From: Solen grandis | Taxonomy: Eukaryota > Mollusca > Bivalvia > Adapedonta > Solenidae | Length of the DNA: 64,000 nt | Assembly (NCBI GenBank): GCA_021229015.1 | Contig: CM037792.1 | Coordinates: forward strand, 1,906,070 to 1,970,069 | Direction: 5' to 3' | Part shown: piece by piece, positions 1 to 11,500 of the stretch | Layout of the letters: each line of letters starts with the position of its first letter | How positions within the stretch are numbered: the first letter of the stretch is position 1 | Notes under the pieces: model-generated | Databases searched by the model: none | The model's input: the letters and a program-made list of their open reading frames with translations, nothing else | Told to the model about the DNA's origin: nothing | Translations under genes and position numbers: made by a program

Positions 1-1062
1 CAGTTTGATTTAAAGAAGCAAGCTTCATAATAATTGATAATTAGCCAAAAATGTGATTTCCAAGGAAACATTGAACTTTTTTTATTTATTTTTTTGAGAT
101 ATTATTTTTTTGTCAAATTCAGATGTTTACTTCAAAAATTGGTTGAAATTGGTATTTCCATGCATTATCAATCTAATATGAAATTCTCAGTGATTTTCTT
201 TGAGACTGCATTTAAAAAACAATGGATTGATTTCCTACCCTTATGATGGTAAGTTTAGAATAGTTGAGCAATTTAATATTTTCTTTGCAGACATGTAAGC
301 ATTCTAAAGCTTTTCTAAATTGTAGCCATTGATTTCCTACCTGTTTACACTCCAAATGGTTTTACATTTATGTTGTCTAGACGAGCATGTTTTAATATAA
401 AATCCATTTTGAAGTTGAAAAAATAAATGAAAGAAATTGTTTTGAAAGAAATCAATGTTTAAAAAGATTGACGGATTTTTTTCACTTTTGAAATAAAGGG
501 TTGTACTGAAAGAAAAACTTAAGTCCTAATGGTACTCTGTACTAGGGATAAGCATACTAGTAGGTGACCATTCCTGGCCTCTATAACCTGTCCTGCAGGG
601 TTTGGAAACTGAAATGGAACGCACCATGATTTATTGGCAGAATATATTACTAGTTATGATTGGCTCAACATTAAATGGCCCACAATGAGGGGAGAAAAGC
701 CTGTTTACTCTGGGGTGATAAACATTGATCTGAGGTCTGTAAGAAAGCTTGTGTGTCTCGCATGGATATGTAACCTTTATTTGTCCATGTAGAATGTTTT
801 GTCAGAGTTTAGATACAAAGGTATTATGGGAGGTTGTCAATATTTGCCTCCCCAATAAACTCTCTGTGGCATTTTTTTGAACATAGCTAAATGGAGACTC
901 ATTAAAACTGTGTGACTATTTCGCAGGGAAGGTGTGATATTTGGACCCTTCAAATGCCATGTATGTTTCAAATTTCTTGAATTTCAAACATGATTTGCTG
1001 CTGTAAGTTTATATTTTAACAACTCTTTTTAAGACTGTTTAATTCCTGATTTCCTTGTTGCT

Positions 1063-1304
1063 TTAACCCTTTCCCTCATAGAGGAAACAATGAAAAGACC
1101 TATGCAAACAACATAAAACCAGATCAGCCTGCGAGTAACTCACAGGCTGATCAGATTTTATGCTGTTCGCTGCTCCTCAGTGGTCTGGAAATGAGGATTT
1201 TGTAATTAAATTTGGTAAGGTTTAACTGTGGTTTTCTGCAGATCAGGCTTTATGTGGTACCTATTGAGGGTGTCAAAATGAGTCTATATGAGGGAAAGGG
1301 TTAA
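1063..1304 (+). mobile_element. piggyBac-type MITE, copy 1
   Basis: A 242-bp non-coding element including TTAA at both ends. The inverted termini read TTAACCCTTTCCCTCATA at the left and the reverse complement (TATGAGGGAAAGGGTTAA) at the right. TTAA target duplications and termini starting CCC are hallmarks of the piggyBac superfamily, so this is read as a non-autonomous piggyBac MITE. Two more copies lie at 13768-14013 and 14241-14482. Internally it carries a long palindrome around GATCAGCCTGCGAGT. No transposase frame is present. Confidence 0.85.
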
Positions 1305-2041
1305 CTTGGGAATCAATAGGGGGTTGTTTCTCAGTTCATTGTCCTGGGAGATATTGAACATTTACTTAAGTGCATGGATATTTATTTTGGTAATAACTTC
1401 ATAAACTGCTCTCTTAAATCTGTATTAACATTTATGTAAGATTTCTTTATGAGGTATAGTTAAAAGCATGGTCAAATTCATGCGTATTCTCTTTAAATGC
1501 ATTTACAGTGAATTTTCTTGTCATATAAGATCAGTTCATGAATCATATAATTTGTTTTTATGTAATTTCATGGGAGAATTGCTTTATATATTCCCTTAGC
1601 TCATTTTATAAAATATGGTTGACAGAGGCTCTCCTTTATGAAATGAAGATTTGTCAGTTTTGTTTAATCATTTATTAATAACAGTTATTTTTTATGTAAA
1701 ATACTGTGTAAGTCTAATATGTTCTATAATCTTTTTGATAAAAGCACCAGATGCAAACTCCGGATGTTTTCCCTAGGTAATATAAACACTGTGTCAGTAA
1801 TTGAATTCAAGTGAATTTCCCTGATGCATTAATATAAACTTAACACATATTCCTCTGCACGACTGCATTATTTTAAGACAACAAACACCATAATGTAACT
1901 CTGCAATATTTTCATTCGAGATGAAACCTCACTAGATTGAGATACATGTACATCATTGGTTTAGACTGGGGACTGAAATACTTGTACATTCCTTGGTTCA
2001 GCAGTTCAGCAGAACTCATTCAGTCTGTTAATTCTCATTTC

Positions 2042-2172
2042 ACTGGTTCAAATCCAGACCAGTGGATTTCACTTCAATGGTTGAAACCGGGGACCAGTGG
2101 ATATAATTTCATTGGTTCAAACCAGGGACCAGCAGTTATAACTTAACTAGTTCAAACCGGGGACCAGCTCAC
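2042..2172 (+). repeat. Degenerate 35-36 bp tandem repeat (about 4 units)
   Basis: The phrase GGTTCAAACCGGGGACCAG recurs with small changes at about 2043, 2079, 2114 and 2149, giving a period of 35-36 bp. The unit resembles a tRNA B-box (GGTTCAAACC), which may reflect a SINE origin. It lies about 530 bp upstream of the protocadherin coding exon. Confidence 0.6.
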
Positions 2173-2694
2173 AGTGCTGAACCATCAAAACACTAATTTC
2201 AATACAATATTGATTGTTTAAGTAGTTAATTGTTATGATATATTTTCTGATGCCGCATATTGCCAATGGATCTGCATTATAGTCCATATAGCAGATACCT
2301 TGGATAAGAATTTTCTTCTTTTTTCAAATGTGAGATCCAAATTTGAAGTTATCAGAAGAAACGTCAAAATAATTTATAGTCATCCTTCCACGACACTCAG
2401 GAGAGAACAATTTGACATGCTATTTTCTTGTTGTAAGCACTAAACAAATGAGTTTATTCATTCAGAAAATAATGCGATCCACACATAATACGTCTTCCCT
2501 GATAATGTTTTGGACAACTAAAAAAGTTTCTAATAACCTTTATTGAACTTTTTAGCTAAGCTCCAAAGCAGGAGTTGTGAATTATTCCTAAGAGCGTCTA
2601 TATATTGTAGATGAAATTAATTACCTAATTACAGATTGGGGATTGGAAACTGTGTAATCTGTACAGCTCCATTAAAATTGGTCCTTGTTTTCTA

Positions 2695-2787
2695 TTTTCA
2701 GGATGAGATGAGGTCGGGAATGCTGGAGACATTCAGTATATAAGTGGCTGTGACACATAAGAGTGATTTGTAGAAGTAAAACTCAAC
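2695..2787 (+). promoter_or_regulatory. Splice acceptor and 5' UTR segment of the protocadherin exon
   Basis: The acceptor ends at 2701 (TTTTCAG), so the exon begins near 2702. Between there and the ATG there is an in-frame TGA at 2764-2766. The coding frame therefore cannot extend upstream within this exon, and the 86 bp before 2788 are 5' UTR. This makes M1 at 2788 the first usable start; M4 at 2797 is a possible alternative. Confidence 0.7.
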
Positions 2788-5580
2788 ATGGAGAGTATGG
2801 CTCAGGTACTTGGTTTAAGACAGTACAAATTATTAGTGCAAGCAGCATTGTTGATTCAGTTGCTGCTAACACTGCCTGGATGCACTGCACAGAACTTCCA
2901 TTTGTCCCTTAATATAACAGAGGGGGCCGCACTGGAGTCATATGTCGGGAACGTTTCGTCAGCTCCGGGGTTTATGGAATCGGTGCTACCAGAAGATCGG
3001 GGGAGCCTGCTGTTCAGTTTCTTGCAGCAGACGATTATTACATCCATGCTGCGTATCCAGGGTGAGACCGGTTACCTGTACACCACTGTTGTCATAGATA
3101 GGGAGTCACTGCCCGAATGCCGGGTACCAACCTCGTGTGTATTAACTTTCGATATTGCTGCACGATCAAAACGAAAAGACAGCTCATTGTTTGAGATTAT
3201 TTCCGTGAGTGTTAATGTTTTAGATATAAATGACAATGTTCCAACCTTTCCACAAGGTACCCAAGTGATTCCAATTCCAGAATCAGCTGCTTATGGAATG
3301 ATGTATATGATTGACAGTGCCGAAGATGAGGACACAGGTGCCAATAACTCTATACAGTATTATGAACTTGTGGGTAACAAAGATATGTTTTCACTGAAAG
3401 TTGATAGAAAACTAGATGGAAGTTTGACTGCAAAACTTTTTGTGAATGGCAAATTAGATCGGGAAAAGAAAGATTTTTACAATTGTACAATAATTGCATG
3501 GGATGGTGGCAAGCCTGCCCGATTTGGCTCAATGAAATTAAATATTACGATTGAGGATGAAAATGACAATGCACCAGTGTTGTCACAGACGTCATATGAT
3601 ATTTCAGTGAAGGAAAGTATAGAGCCAGGGACTGGAATACTGCAGGTCCAGGCTACAGATGCTGACATAGGTAAAAATGGTGAAATCTTATTCCGATTCA
3701 GTCCTCACCAGCCAGACCTTACTGAGATACAAAATTTGTTTTCAATCAATCAGTTCACAGGTGTGCTGAAAGTAATTGGTAATTTAGTCCATGTGCCTGG
3801 CAAGAGCCATAAAATCATTGTAGAGGCAATGGATAATGGAACACCGCAGAAGTACTCAGCCAATCAGGCAGTGATTAATGTGAATATTGAAGACACCGGC
3901 AATAACCCACCAGAGGTTTCAATCAACCTGCTTTCATCGGGCAATGGTCATATTAAGGATGTTTCAGAGTTTTCTGGAAAAGGGACCTTCGTGGCCCATG
4001 TAAATGTTGTGGACCCTGATACAGGCCCTAATGGCATTGTCATCTGTAGTGTGGATGGTGACCTATTCAAACTAGAAAGTTTATCTAACAAAGGGTTCAA
4101 GGTTGTTGTGAAAGGAGAACTTGACAGAGAAAGGCAAGATATGCATACAGTAAAGATAACCTGCCGAGATGATGGGAAGCCAAGTCTCAGTGCTACTGAG
4201 AGTTTCCTTGTGAGAGTGACTGATGAAAATGATAACCCCCCAGAATTTTCAGATAAGAATTATATTCAAGATATGTATGAGAATAATGATGTCTCAAATG
4301 TTGTATTAACAGTGGCTGCTAGTGATAAGGACTTGGGAAAGAATGGAAAGGTGCACTATTACCTTGATAGCTTTATAACTGACTATTTTCGAATCGATCC
4401 TGTGTATGGCATAATCAGAGCTAAAGAGGTGTTTGACAGAGAAAACAAAACAATTTGGACCTTCAAAGTGTATGCCATGGATTCAGGGGACCCTCCTTTA
4501 GTTGGTAATGCAAGTGTAATGGTGAGAATAAGGGACAGGAATGATAATCCACCAAAGTTTTCCAGTTCTACATTCGAGTTTTATATCAAGGAGAATCAGC
4601 CAGCTGGAACTGTTGTTGATATTTTGACAGCAACTGATGCTGATCAGTATGACAATGGGGTTTTCACATATGCAATTCCCAACACTGCAGAACCTGATCT
4701 TCCCTTCCTCTTGCTTCCCGATGGAACAATTAAAAACACAAGAGAATTAGACAGGGAGGCAAAAAGCCGGTATGTGTTCACTGTTATTGCCATAGACAAA
4801 GGTTCTCCAAAACTAACAAGCAGTGCTAGAGTTATCATAAGTGTTATTGATGACAATGATGAGAAACCGGAGATCAAATTCCCAAGGCCGGACAACAAAA
4901 CAGTGATCATTCCACACATGTTGATGAAAGGGAGTTATGTGACTCAGATAGAAGCATATGATCAGGATGATGGATTAAATAAGAAATTGACTTATATAAT
5001 AGAGCATGGCAATTCTGAAAATGTGTTTGATCTGAATGTGAAAACCGGGGTTCTGACCATGGCTAAGCGATATAGAGTGCAAGAAGGCGAGGAAAGGTAT
5101 TTTAATCTGATAATAGCAGTGCAGGATGGTGGAATACCGCAACATTCAGAACGCTGTGAATTACAGGTAATCATAGTGTTCAGTAATAAAACAATGGCTG
5201 AGCCTCTTGAAGGTTCGGGATCCAACAGTAATATTGCCATAGCTGTTGTTGTTTCTTTGCTCACTTTCTTTTTGTCGACAGCCATCATAGTGGTGATCTG
5301 TGTGATCCGGAAGTTTGACAGAGACCGAATGAAGAGTCAAACCATACAAATTAACAAGCTTCCCAATAACATGGCAGATTCCAAAGAAAATAATCAAAAT
5401 GGAACAGTTATGGCACGGCCATATGATAAAATAGAAGCTGCAAAAAAGAAAAAAGAAGTCAGTTTTTCATTTGAAGATGACCTAGATGGACTTCGGGAAC
5501 ACGAGATTAGTTTTTCAAATAACTCAGTATTTGGGGATAACAATATAAATGAGGTAAGTTTAAACAAGGTGTGTCTGTAG
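2788..5580 (+). CDS. Protocadherin, large first coding exon (delta-1-like, seven cadherin repeats)
   Basis: Calcium-dependent homophilic adhesion receptor of the plasma membrane. The frame has 930 codons. Residues 1-35 look like a signal peptide (a long leucine-rich core before GCTAQ). Seven cadherin repeats follow, marked by linker motifs DINDN (about 144), DENDN (257), a degenerate DTGNN (369), DENDN (479), DRNDN (583) and DDNDE (688). The usual DRE/LDRE motifs are present. A single membrane helix lies at about 815-840 and ends RKFDRDR, followed by a short cytoplasmic tail. An ectodomain encoded in one exon is the usual protocadherin arrangement. A consensus donor GAG/GTAAGT places the true exon end at 5553, phase 0 after Glu922. 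The last eight codons and the TAG at 5578 are then intron read-through or an alternative short isoform. Identity as a protocadherin is secure; orthology to a vertebrate subtype is not. Confidence 0.95.
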   Translation: MESMAQVLGLRQYKLLVQAALLIQLLLTLPGCTAQNFHLSLNITEGAALESYVGNVSSAPGFMESVLPEDRGSLLFSFLQQTIITSMLRIQGETGYLYTTVVIDRESLPECRVPTSCVLTFDIAARSKRKDSSLFEIISVSVNVLDINDNVPTFPQGTQVIPIPESAAYGMMYMIDSAEDEDTGANNSIQYYELVGNKDMFSLKVDRKLDGSLTAKLFVNGKLDREKKDFYNCTIIAWDGGKPARFGSMKLNITIEDENDNAPVLSQTSYDISVKESIEPGTGILQVQATDADIGKNGEILFRFSPHQPDLTEIQNLFSINQFTGVLKVIGNLVHVPGKSHKIIVEAMDNGTPQKYSANQAVINVNIEDTGNNPPEVSINLLSSGNGHIKDVSEFSGKGTFVAHVNVVDPDTGPNGIVICSVDGDLFKLESLSNKGFKVVVKGELDRERQDMHTVKITCRDDGKPSLSATESFLVRVTDENDNPPEFSDKNYIQDMYENNDVSNVVLTVAASDKDLGKNGKVHYYLDSFITDYFRIDPVYGIIRAKEVFDRENKTIWTFKVYAMDSGDPPLVGNASVMVRIRDRNDNPPKFSSSTFEFYIKENQPAGTVVDILTATDADQYDNGVFTYAIPNTAEPDLPFLLLPDGTIKNTRELDREAKSRYVFTVIAIDKGSPKLTSSARVIISVIDDNDEKPEIKFPRPDNKTVIIPHMLMKGSYVTQIEAYDQDDGLNKKLTYIIEHGNSENVFDLNVKTGVLTMAKRYRVQEGEERYFNLIIAVQDGGIPQHSERCELQVIIVFSNKTMAEPLEGSGSNSNIAIAVVVSLLTFFLSTAIIVVICVIRKFDRDRMKSQTIQINKLPNNMADSKENNQNGTVMARPYDKIEAAKKKKEVSFSFEDDLDGLREHEISFSNNSVFGDNNINEVSLNKVCL

Positions 5581-8500
5581 ATCAGAGTCTTATATCTTCA
5601 GATGTTAATGTCCCGTGAAATGAGGTTTGCAGTAGATTTGGCTAGAATCTCGAGCTTCCATTTACCAGATGCTATATCTGTGAAGGTTCATAGATTTTTA
5701 TTATCAAAACAGGGAAGTGTTTCAAATATATTGCTCTTTGTAATAATTTGAAATATGGTTTTACAAACATTCCTTGTACTGCAGTCTCCTTTCTAAATTT
5801 ATTTCCATTCTATTTGGTTTTTTTCTGGATAATGATTTGTAGTCGGTTAAGCATCATCCATGTGATATGTTACTGCGTGTTTATATTAATGTGAATTCAT
5901 CTTTTTCCAATATTTTTCATGGCCAGTCCCTCATTGAGTAATGTCCATGAAGTTTTGCAAGCATCATTTACAATATCTATCATGCTGATAATATTGATAT
6001 TTTTTGCCTCAAATAGTTTAACCTTTGTCTTTCATATGTTACATTTTTATCCCAAATTAAAACTGAGTAAATGAGCAGAAAGCAGTTCAGATGATGCAAA
6101 ACCCAACACAAAATGAATATGCATATTGGTTTAATCAATGAAAAGCTGACCAAAGCTTTGACAAATAAATGCATGTGCAACTTTGCATAACAATCTTAGA
6201 CAAAGATTCAGGGCAAGGATATACCTTTTTGGCGTCAAGTTAATTCTCAGGCAGAACAGATAAACAGTATACTGCAGATCCATTACAAAGCTGTTTCATG
6301 GTCCAAACCTGGTGACCATGTTGTATTGAACTCAATTCTATGACAACATTAACAACACAGAATTTTATTTAACTTTGAGTACAAAGTCATGAATTTCTTA
6401 TGTAGATCAAAAGTCACTTGTAAAAAGAATAAACTATGAATTAATAAAGAAATTGATAATTTGGGGCCCATGTTATACTGGTATTTGCATTATAATGGAC
6501 CCCCATCCTAGCATTTGTTGTGACGGATGGGGGGCATTATTGGAATGACATATTTATGTATGTGCTTTATGCTGAGACAACATACCTCTTTAAATTCTAT
6601 AAGTTTGGCCCCTGCGTTTTGGGTATATATACGGTCTAGTCACGTGACTGGTGGCTATTTTTATCTTTAAATAGCGATACTGTAGTGGTCAATGAAATGA
6701 CATGCTATATTGATTATATATTGAGGTAGTAGGCCGATATAAAAATAATGGAATGTGTTGTAAATGAAATGCACTGTATTACTGATTGATTGGTAACTGA
6801 CTGACATTATAAAACATGATCATCATGTACTGTACTGTAATTTCCTGAAAAGCTCTCTCATGGTGGTGAAGGGTTGATTTCAAAAGTACCTTCTGTTTTT
6901 GCATTTGTCATCTCCGAAATGCTTGTTTCTCATTCCATTAAGGTTCATGCCAGTTTATTTTTAAGCACAGTTTTGTTCACAGAGCCATTCTAACTCATTG
7001 AAAAAGTATTTTTCAAATGAAAAAAAAAGAGTTCTAAATGGTATTAAAAAATGTCTGTCATCCTAAAAAGAAAAATCTCTAAATGGTTGCACATTTGACC
7101 ATCAATTCATTTTCCAGCAGTGTCGCTAGTCACCCTGAACTCATATGTTAACAATAATTGACTAGATTCATTAACGAAAGCAATATTGTTTGTACAATGG
7201 GTCCTATGTGAGCAACATTTAAGACTTGCATCCAGGAGTGTGACAAGACCCATTTAAGACATTAACCATCCCTGATTTGTTTTGCCATTGAACCATGAAT
7301 TTTCTGCCTGGATGTTTTAACTGGTCTGCTAATTAGGTGCTCGTAGCGGCCATTTTATTAATGGAGCTCCGTGGTCCATCTCATTCCTGAATAGCAGGGA
7401 CTGTTTGTTTTGGCTCCGGAAAATGATTTAAATGCTTTGTCATGACAAAATGGCAAATTGGCATAAAACTTTTAGGCACCTCATTTCCCAGGAATTCATT
7501 TTTTGCATGTTTTTATTTTGTCGACTTGTCATGGAGTTTGAGTGTTCACGTAACTTAGAAACTCTTAACAGATCTTCCTAATTGATATTCCTTAGCTCTG
7601 TGGTACTTCTTTGATGAGATACACATGTAGGCCAACACTTTTTTGGGTGAACCTATGTAAATATTGTCATGGTGCTTCCTGAAAACAGCTACTTTTAGTG
7701 TTTACATACAAACTTTGCAAAATAAACATTTCTCGCTTCATTTAGCTAATGTAATTGGATTTCACTTTCACATGTTTAAAAGTCAAGGCAAATGTTTTAG
7801 AGGAGGTGCAGAAGGAAAGTTATGACTCTTAGGTGTTTTAGATGGAAAGAGCAAGAACTTTTTGTGTGATTTTAAGGCTTGAAGTTTCTGTATAATGAAC
7901 CACAGAATGGGTCTGATTGCTGCAAAGCTGCATGGTGACATTAATTGAAGTCTCTCAGAGGTAAACATGGGCTGAAGATTAAATGTAAAGGGCATTCCAC
8001 TGGGAGATAATCCTCCCTATTAGATGTAATAGTTGCAATTATACAAACATGGATGGAGAATATAAAGACATAATAAAAACAAGCACTGAATGATCTTTTT
8101 ATGTTTTGTTTAGAAAAGTTTAGATTAAGATGAATTGTTATCTTTTTATAATATTTATCTCAAATTTTATTTTAAGAATGAAAATTGTGATAAGAATAAA
8201 ATGGAAAAAGTACTTTGCCAATCTTGAGTCTCTATATGGACACTGCTTTTTTGGAATTGTAATCCAAGTAAATCCTACTGGAATCGAACTCGGCACCTTC
8301 AGTATGCAAATCAGATGCTCTACCAGGTCGCCACAAAAGCTAGCTTTATGGCAAGATTTTATACCTCTAATACATACATCCCCTCCTTTCAAGAATCTGT
8401 CCTCAGATTCCTGGAGTATGAGTGTCTGTGGGACTTTCTAAAGTTGCAATCCCTTCTGTAACTGTGAGCTACTTACGTTGGGTGCCAAACGTAACCAAGT

Positions 8501-11500
8501 AAAATCCTACTGCCACAAGCTGGAATTGAACTCAGGGCTTTCTGTTTGCAAATCGGATGCTCTACCACATTGCCACAAAAGCTAGCTCTATGGCAATATA
8601 TATATACCTCTACTACAGAATGTATTGTATTTAGTATTCATTTTCAGATTGAGATCAATTTCATGACAAATTGAAGAATTTCCCTTGAAAGTTAAGTTTG
8701 GCCAAGATTTTCCTTGATTTTCAAAATTTTCCTCAAATTCAATAGATTTGCTGGGAAATAATATGATCATGATTGATCCAATTTACACAAAAAAGTGGAT
8801 GGCTTTGTTTGATACTGAGAGTGACTGGTTGAACTAGTCGTGAATGAACAGTGGTTGAAGTTTGGGTTTAGATTTTCTCAACAAAAATGGAGCATATCCA
8901 TTGAACAAACATATTCTAATTGGGCAAAGTTTTGTTACTAAGCCACCACCCAGGTTGTGCTAGACATGCTGGTGACAAGTTTGAGGCAAACATTATTGAC
9001 AAAGATGTCCTGTGTGACTCAATCACTGCATATCTTAAATTAATGTCGTTTGTAAAAATGTAATCATACAAGAAAAAAACATGTCCACAGTCTATGTTAT
9101 TCCTTATGTAAACAAGTGAACCAGTCAGTGTTGCGACCAAGGCGGGTGATCTCATGTATTAAAGACTAGTAATGATTTCTCAACATGTAATTTCAATTTC
9201 AAGCTTCCCCTGAAATAGTGATTTTTGAAATAATTAAAAACCAATTACCCCTCCATCATCTTCACATAATAGAAATCATATTTTTATATTCAGAAATGTA
9301 AATATTTATTTTTGTTTGTGAAATGGCATCAGAAGGAAGAGAGAAAGGAAATGAAATATTAACAGAATTAGTTCCACAGAGAAAAATATTTGTGTTTTAA
9401 TGAAAAGAAATGAGGTTCTTTAGCTTTCTTTTTTCAAATTTAATAATTGTTACCAAAATTTGATTTTGATTTGTGTGTTTACCAGTGTAAAGTAAACATC
9501 ATTTGGTCAACTTTTACAAAAAGGTTAAAAAACCAGATTGAAAGTTGGTTTTGGTATTCATAATCATTTTTAGAAATGGAGTTTATTTGTTGTGGAGAAA
9601 GCCTCTATAGGGTTTCAAAAGACTAGTTTTAAGGTACTGATTGCTTGATTTTTGTTTGTTTAGTTTCAGTAATTGAGAATTTTAAAATGTGAATCATGCA
9701 TGATTTCAATCATTTTCAGTAATCTCTAGGTTAGTTTAAAGTTTTTGAATTCAGCCACTACCTACATCCTATATACAGGCCTTAATTAGAAAGTCAGGTG
9801 AAATAAGCTTTATTTTTGCGATGGTCATTATAAATAAAACTCTGTAATCTGTCATTATTAAGAATGCATTGTGTTTTAGTTTTGGAACTTCTTTAACCAA
9901 ATAATGGTGAGCCAAATTGCTTGTCATTTTAGAATTATTTTATCTCTAGCCATAACTACATTATTTTAACAGTTAAGGCAGTGGACATGATAGGATCAGA
10001 TCTAGACACGTGCGGCAATGATGTGTCTGGAGGAGCTGTTGGTTAGAAGGTGTCTGGTATCCAGGGTTACTTAAACATGCTTGTCTGCCAGGGCTCCGAG
10101 ACAGGTGACCTCCCTGTGGTGTAGCAAGTCCTGTCAGTAGCCAAACGGTGATTGATGAAAAATTGCTGCTATGTTTTATTCAGTTCGTTGTAAGACTGGA
10201 ACATCCCTGTATCTTGTCTGTCTCGCTGGCTCCATTGTAAAGCAGTATGGTTCAATGGGATGTGGCCGAGACATTAACTTGAAGTAAGCTTGTGGGTCCA
10301 AGGGTTGTGGGTTCAAAACTGATTGTGTCCCGTTTTCTTTCATAGTCTCCCCAATCTCAAAACAGTAGTTTGATTTTCATCAAGACCTAATATCACTTAT
10401 TGATTATATTGGTGGCTAGGGACTTTCACATGTACGTAAATAATAGAGTTTTTGATTGGTATTTGGGGCAAAGGTCATGAAGATTTAGGAAATGGTGGTT
10501 TTCTAAACTTTGGCATGCAGAGTCTATATGATGCATGGTGATGGCAGGATGTAGATGGTCTTGAGTTTCATTTATTGCCCCCTGATTTCTTTATCCATGT
10601 TCTGGCAACTCTTCTCAATACCCTCGTGTCTCTGCATTACTCTTCACTTACTTTATTCCAGTATTGACTTGAGTTCTATGGCTTGGAGGGTTTATTCATT
10701 TGGCCAATGTTTTCCACAGCTTTTCAATAAAATAAACTCAAATTACCCAATTTAGACACTTCAGTGAATACTGGCTTTAATAACTCTACAGGAAGTAAAT
10801 TATTTAAACAAAAGATTCCAAGGTCTTCAGCAGTTATAGAAAGGGAGCAAAATATGTAATAGATCATGTCTAGTGTGGAATTTGTAATTGCCAGTTCAGA
10901 AATTCTTTATTTTTTTAAACAAGATTGTGACCTTGTCTGGCCCCTGACTGGTGATATCTCCATTGTGTGAGAGTCATGGAGTGTGAGCCCCAAAATTATG
11001 GGGTCCCTGTTTTGTTACCTGTCTCTGCATCATTACACTTCCTTATCATGGGCAGCTATGTCACTCAGAGGCTTGATTTGTAGGGGTCATGGTCATTTGA
11101 CCGTGATTGACATGCGCATAATGTTTAACAAGTTGAATGGGAGATCCTAGTAGCACCATTATGTTTTCAATTTAAAAAGTGACAGCTGAGCGAAAAGGAC
11201 AAAAGAATGGCTTTTTTTTTTTTAACTTTCCCAATGCTTTTTGTTAATCAATGAGGAATGTTTCCTTTTCGCTTTTTTCAATGTTTTGTCATAAAACTAG
11301 CACTGAAATCAAATCTGGAGAAATGGGGGTTTTGCTGTAATTATCATGTTGATCTTGAATTTCAGCTCTTCTTCCAGTCAAAAAAGTTCTTTACTTTGCA
11401 GAAGCTTTTTAGAATTTTGTTTTCCATTAGCAAGTATTTGAAGTTCAAGTTTTTTTTCAGTTGATGAAATGACGGGTGTTTTACAATATCGAAATAACTA

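Larger units (their letters stand above)
1..2701 (+). other. Upstream intron or 5' flank of the protocadherin gene
   Basis: No coding exon is recognised here. The stretch ends in a good splice acceptor: a pyrimidine-rich tract followed by TTTTCAG at 2695-2701. At least part of it is therefore an intron that follows an unseen 5' UTR exon. It contains a TTAA-flanked MITE at 1063-1304 and a degenerate 35-36 bp tandem repeat at about 2042-2172. The small open frames are short and compositionally unremarkable. Confidence 0.6.
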
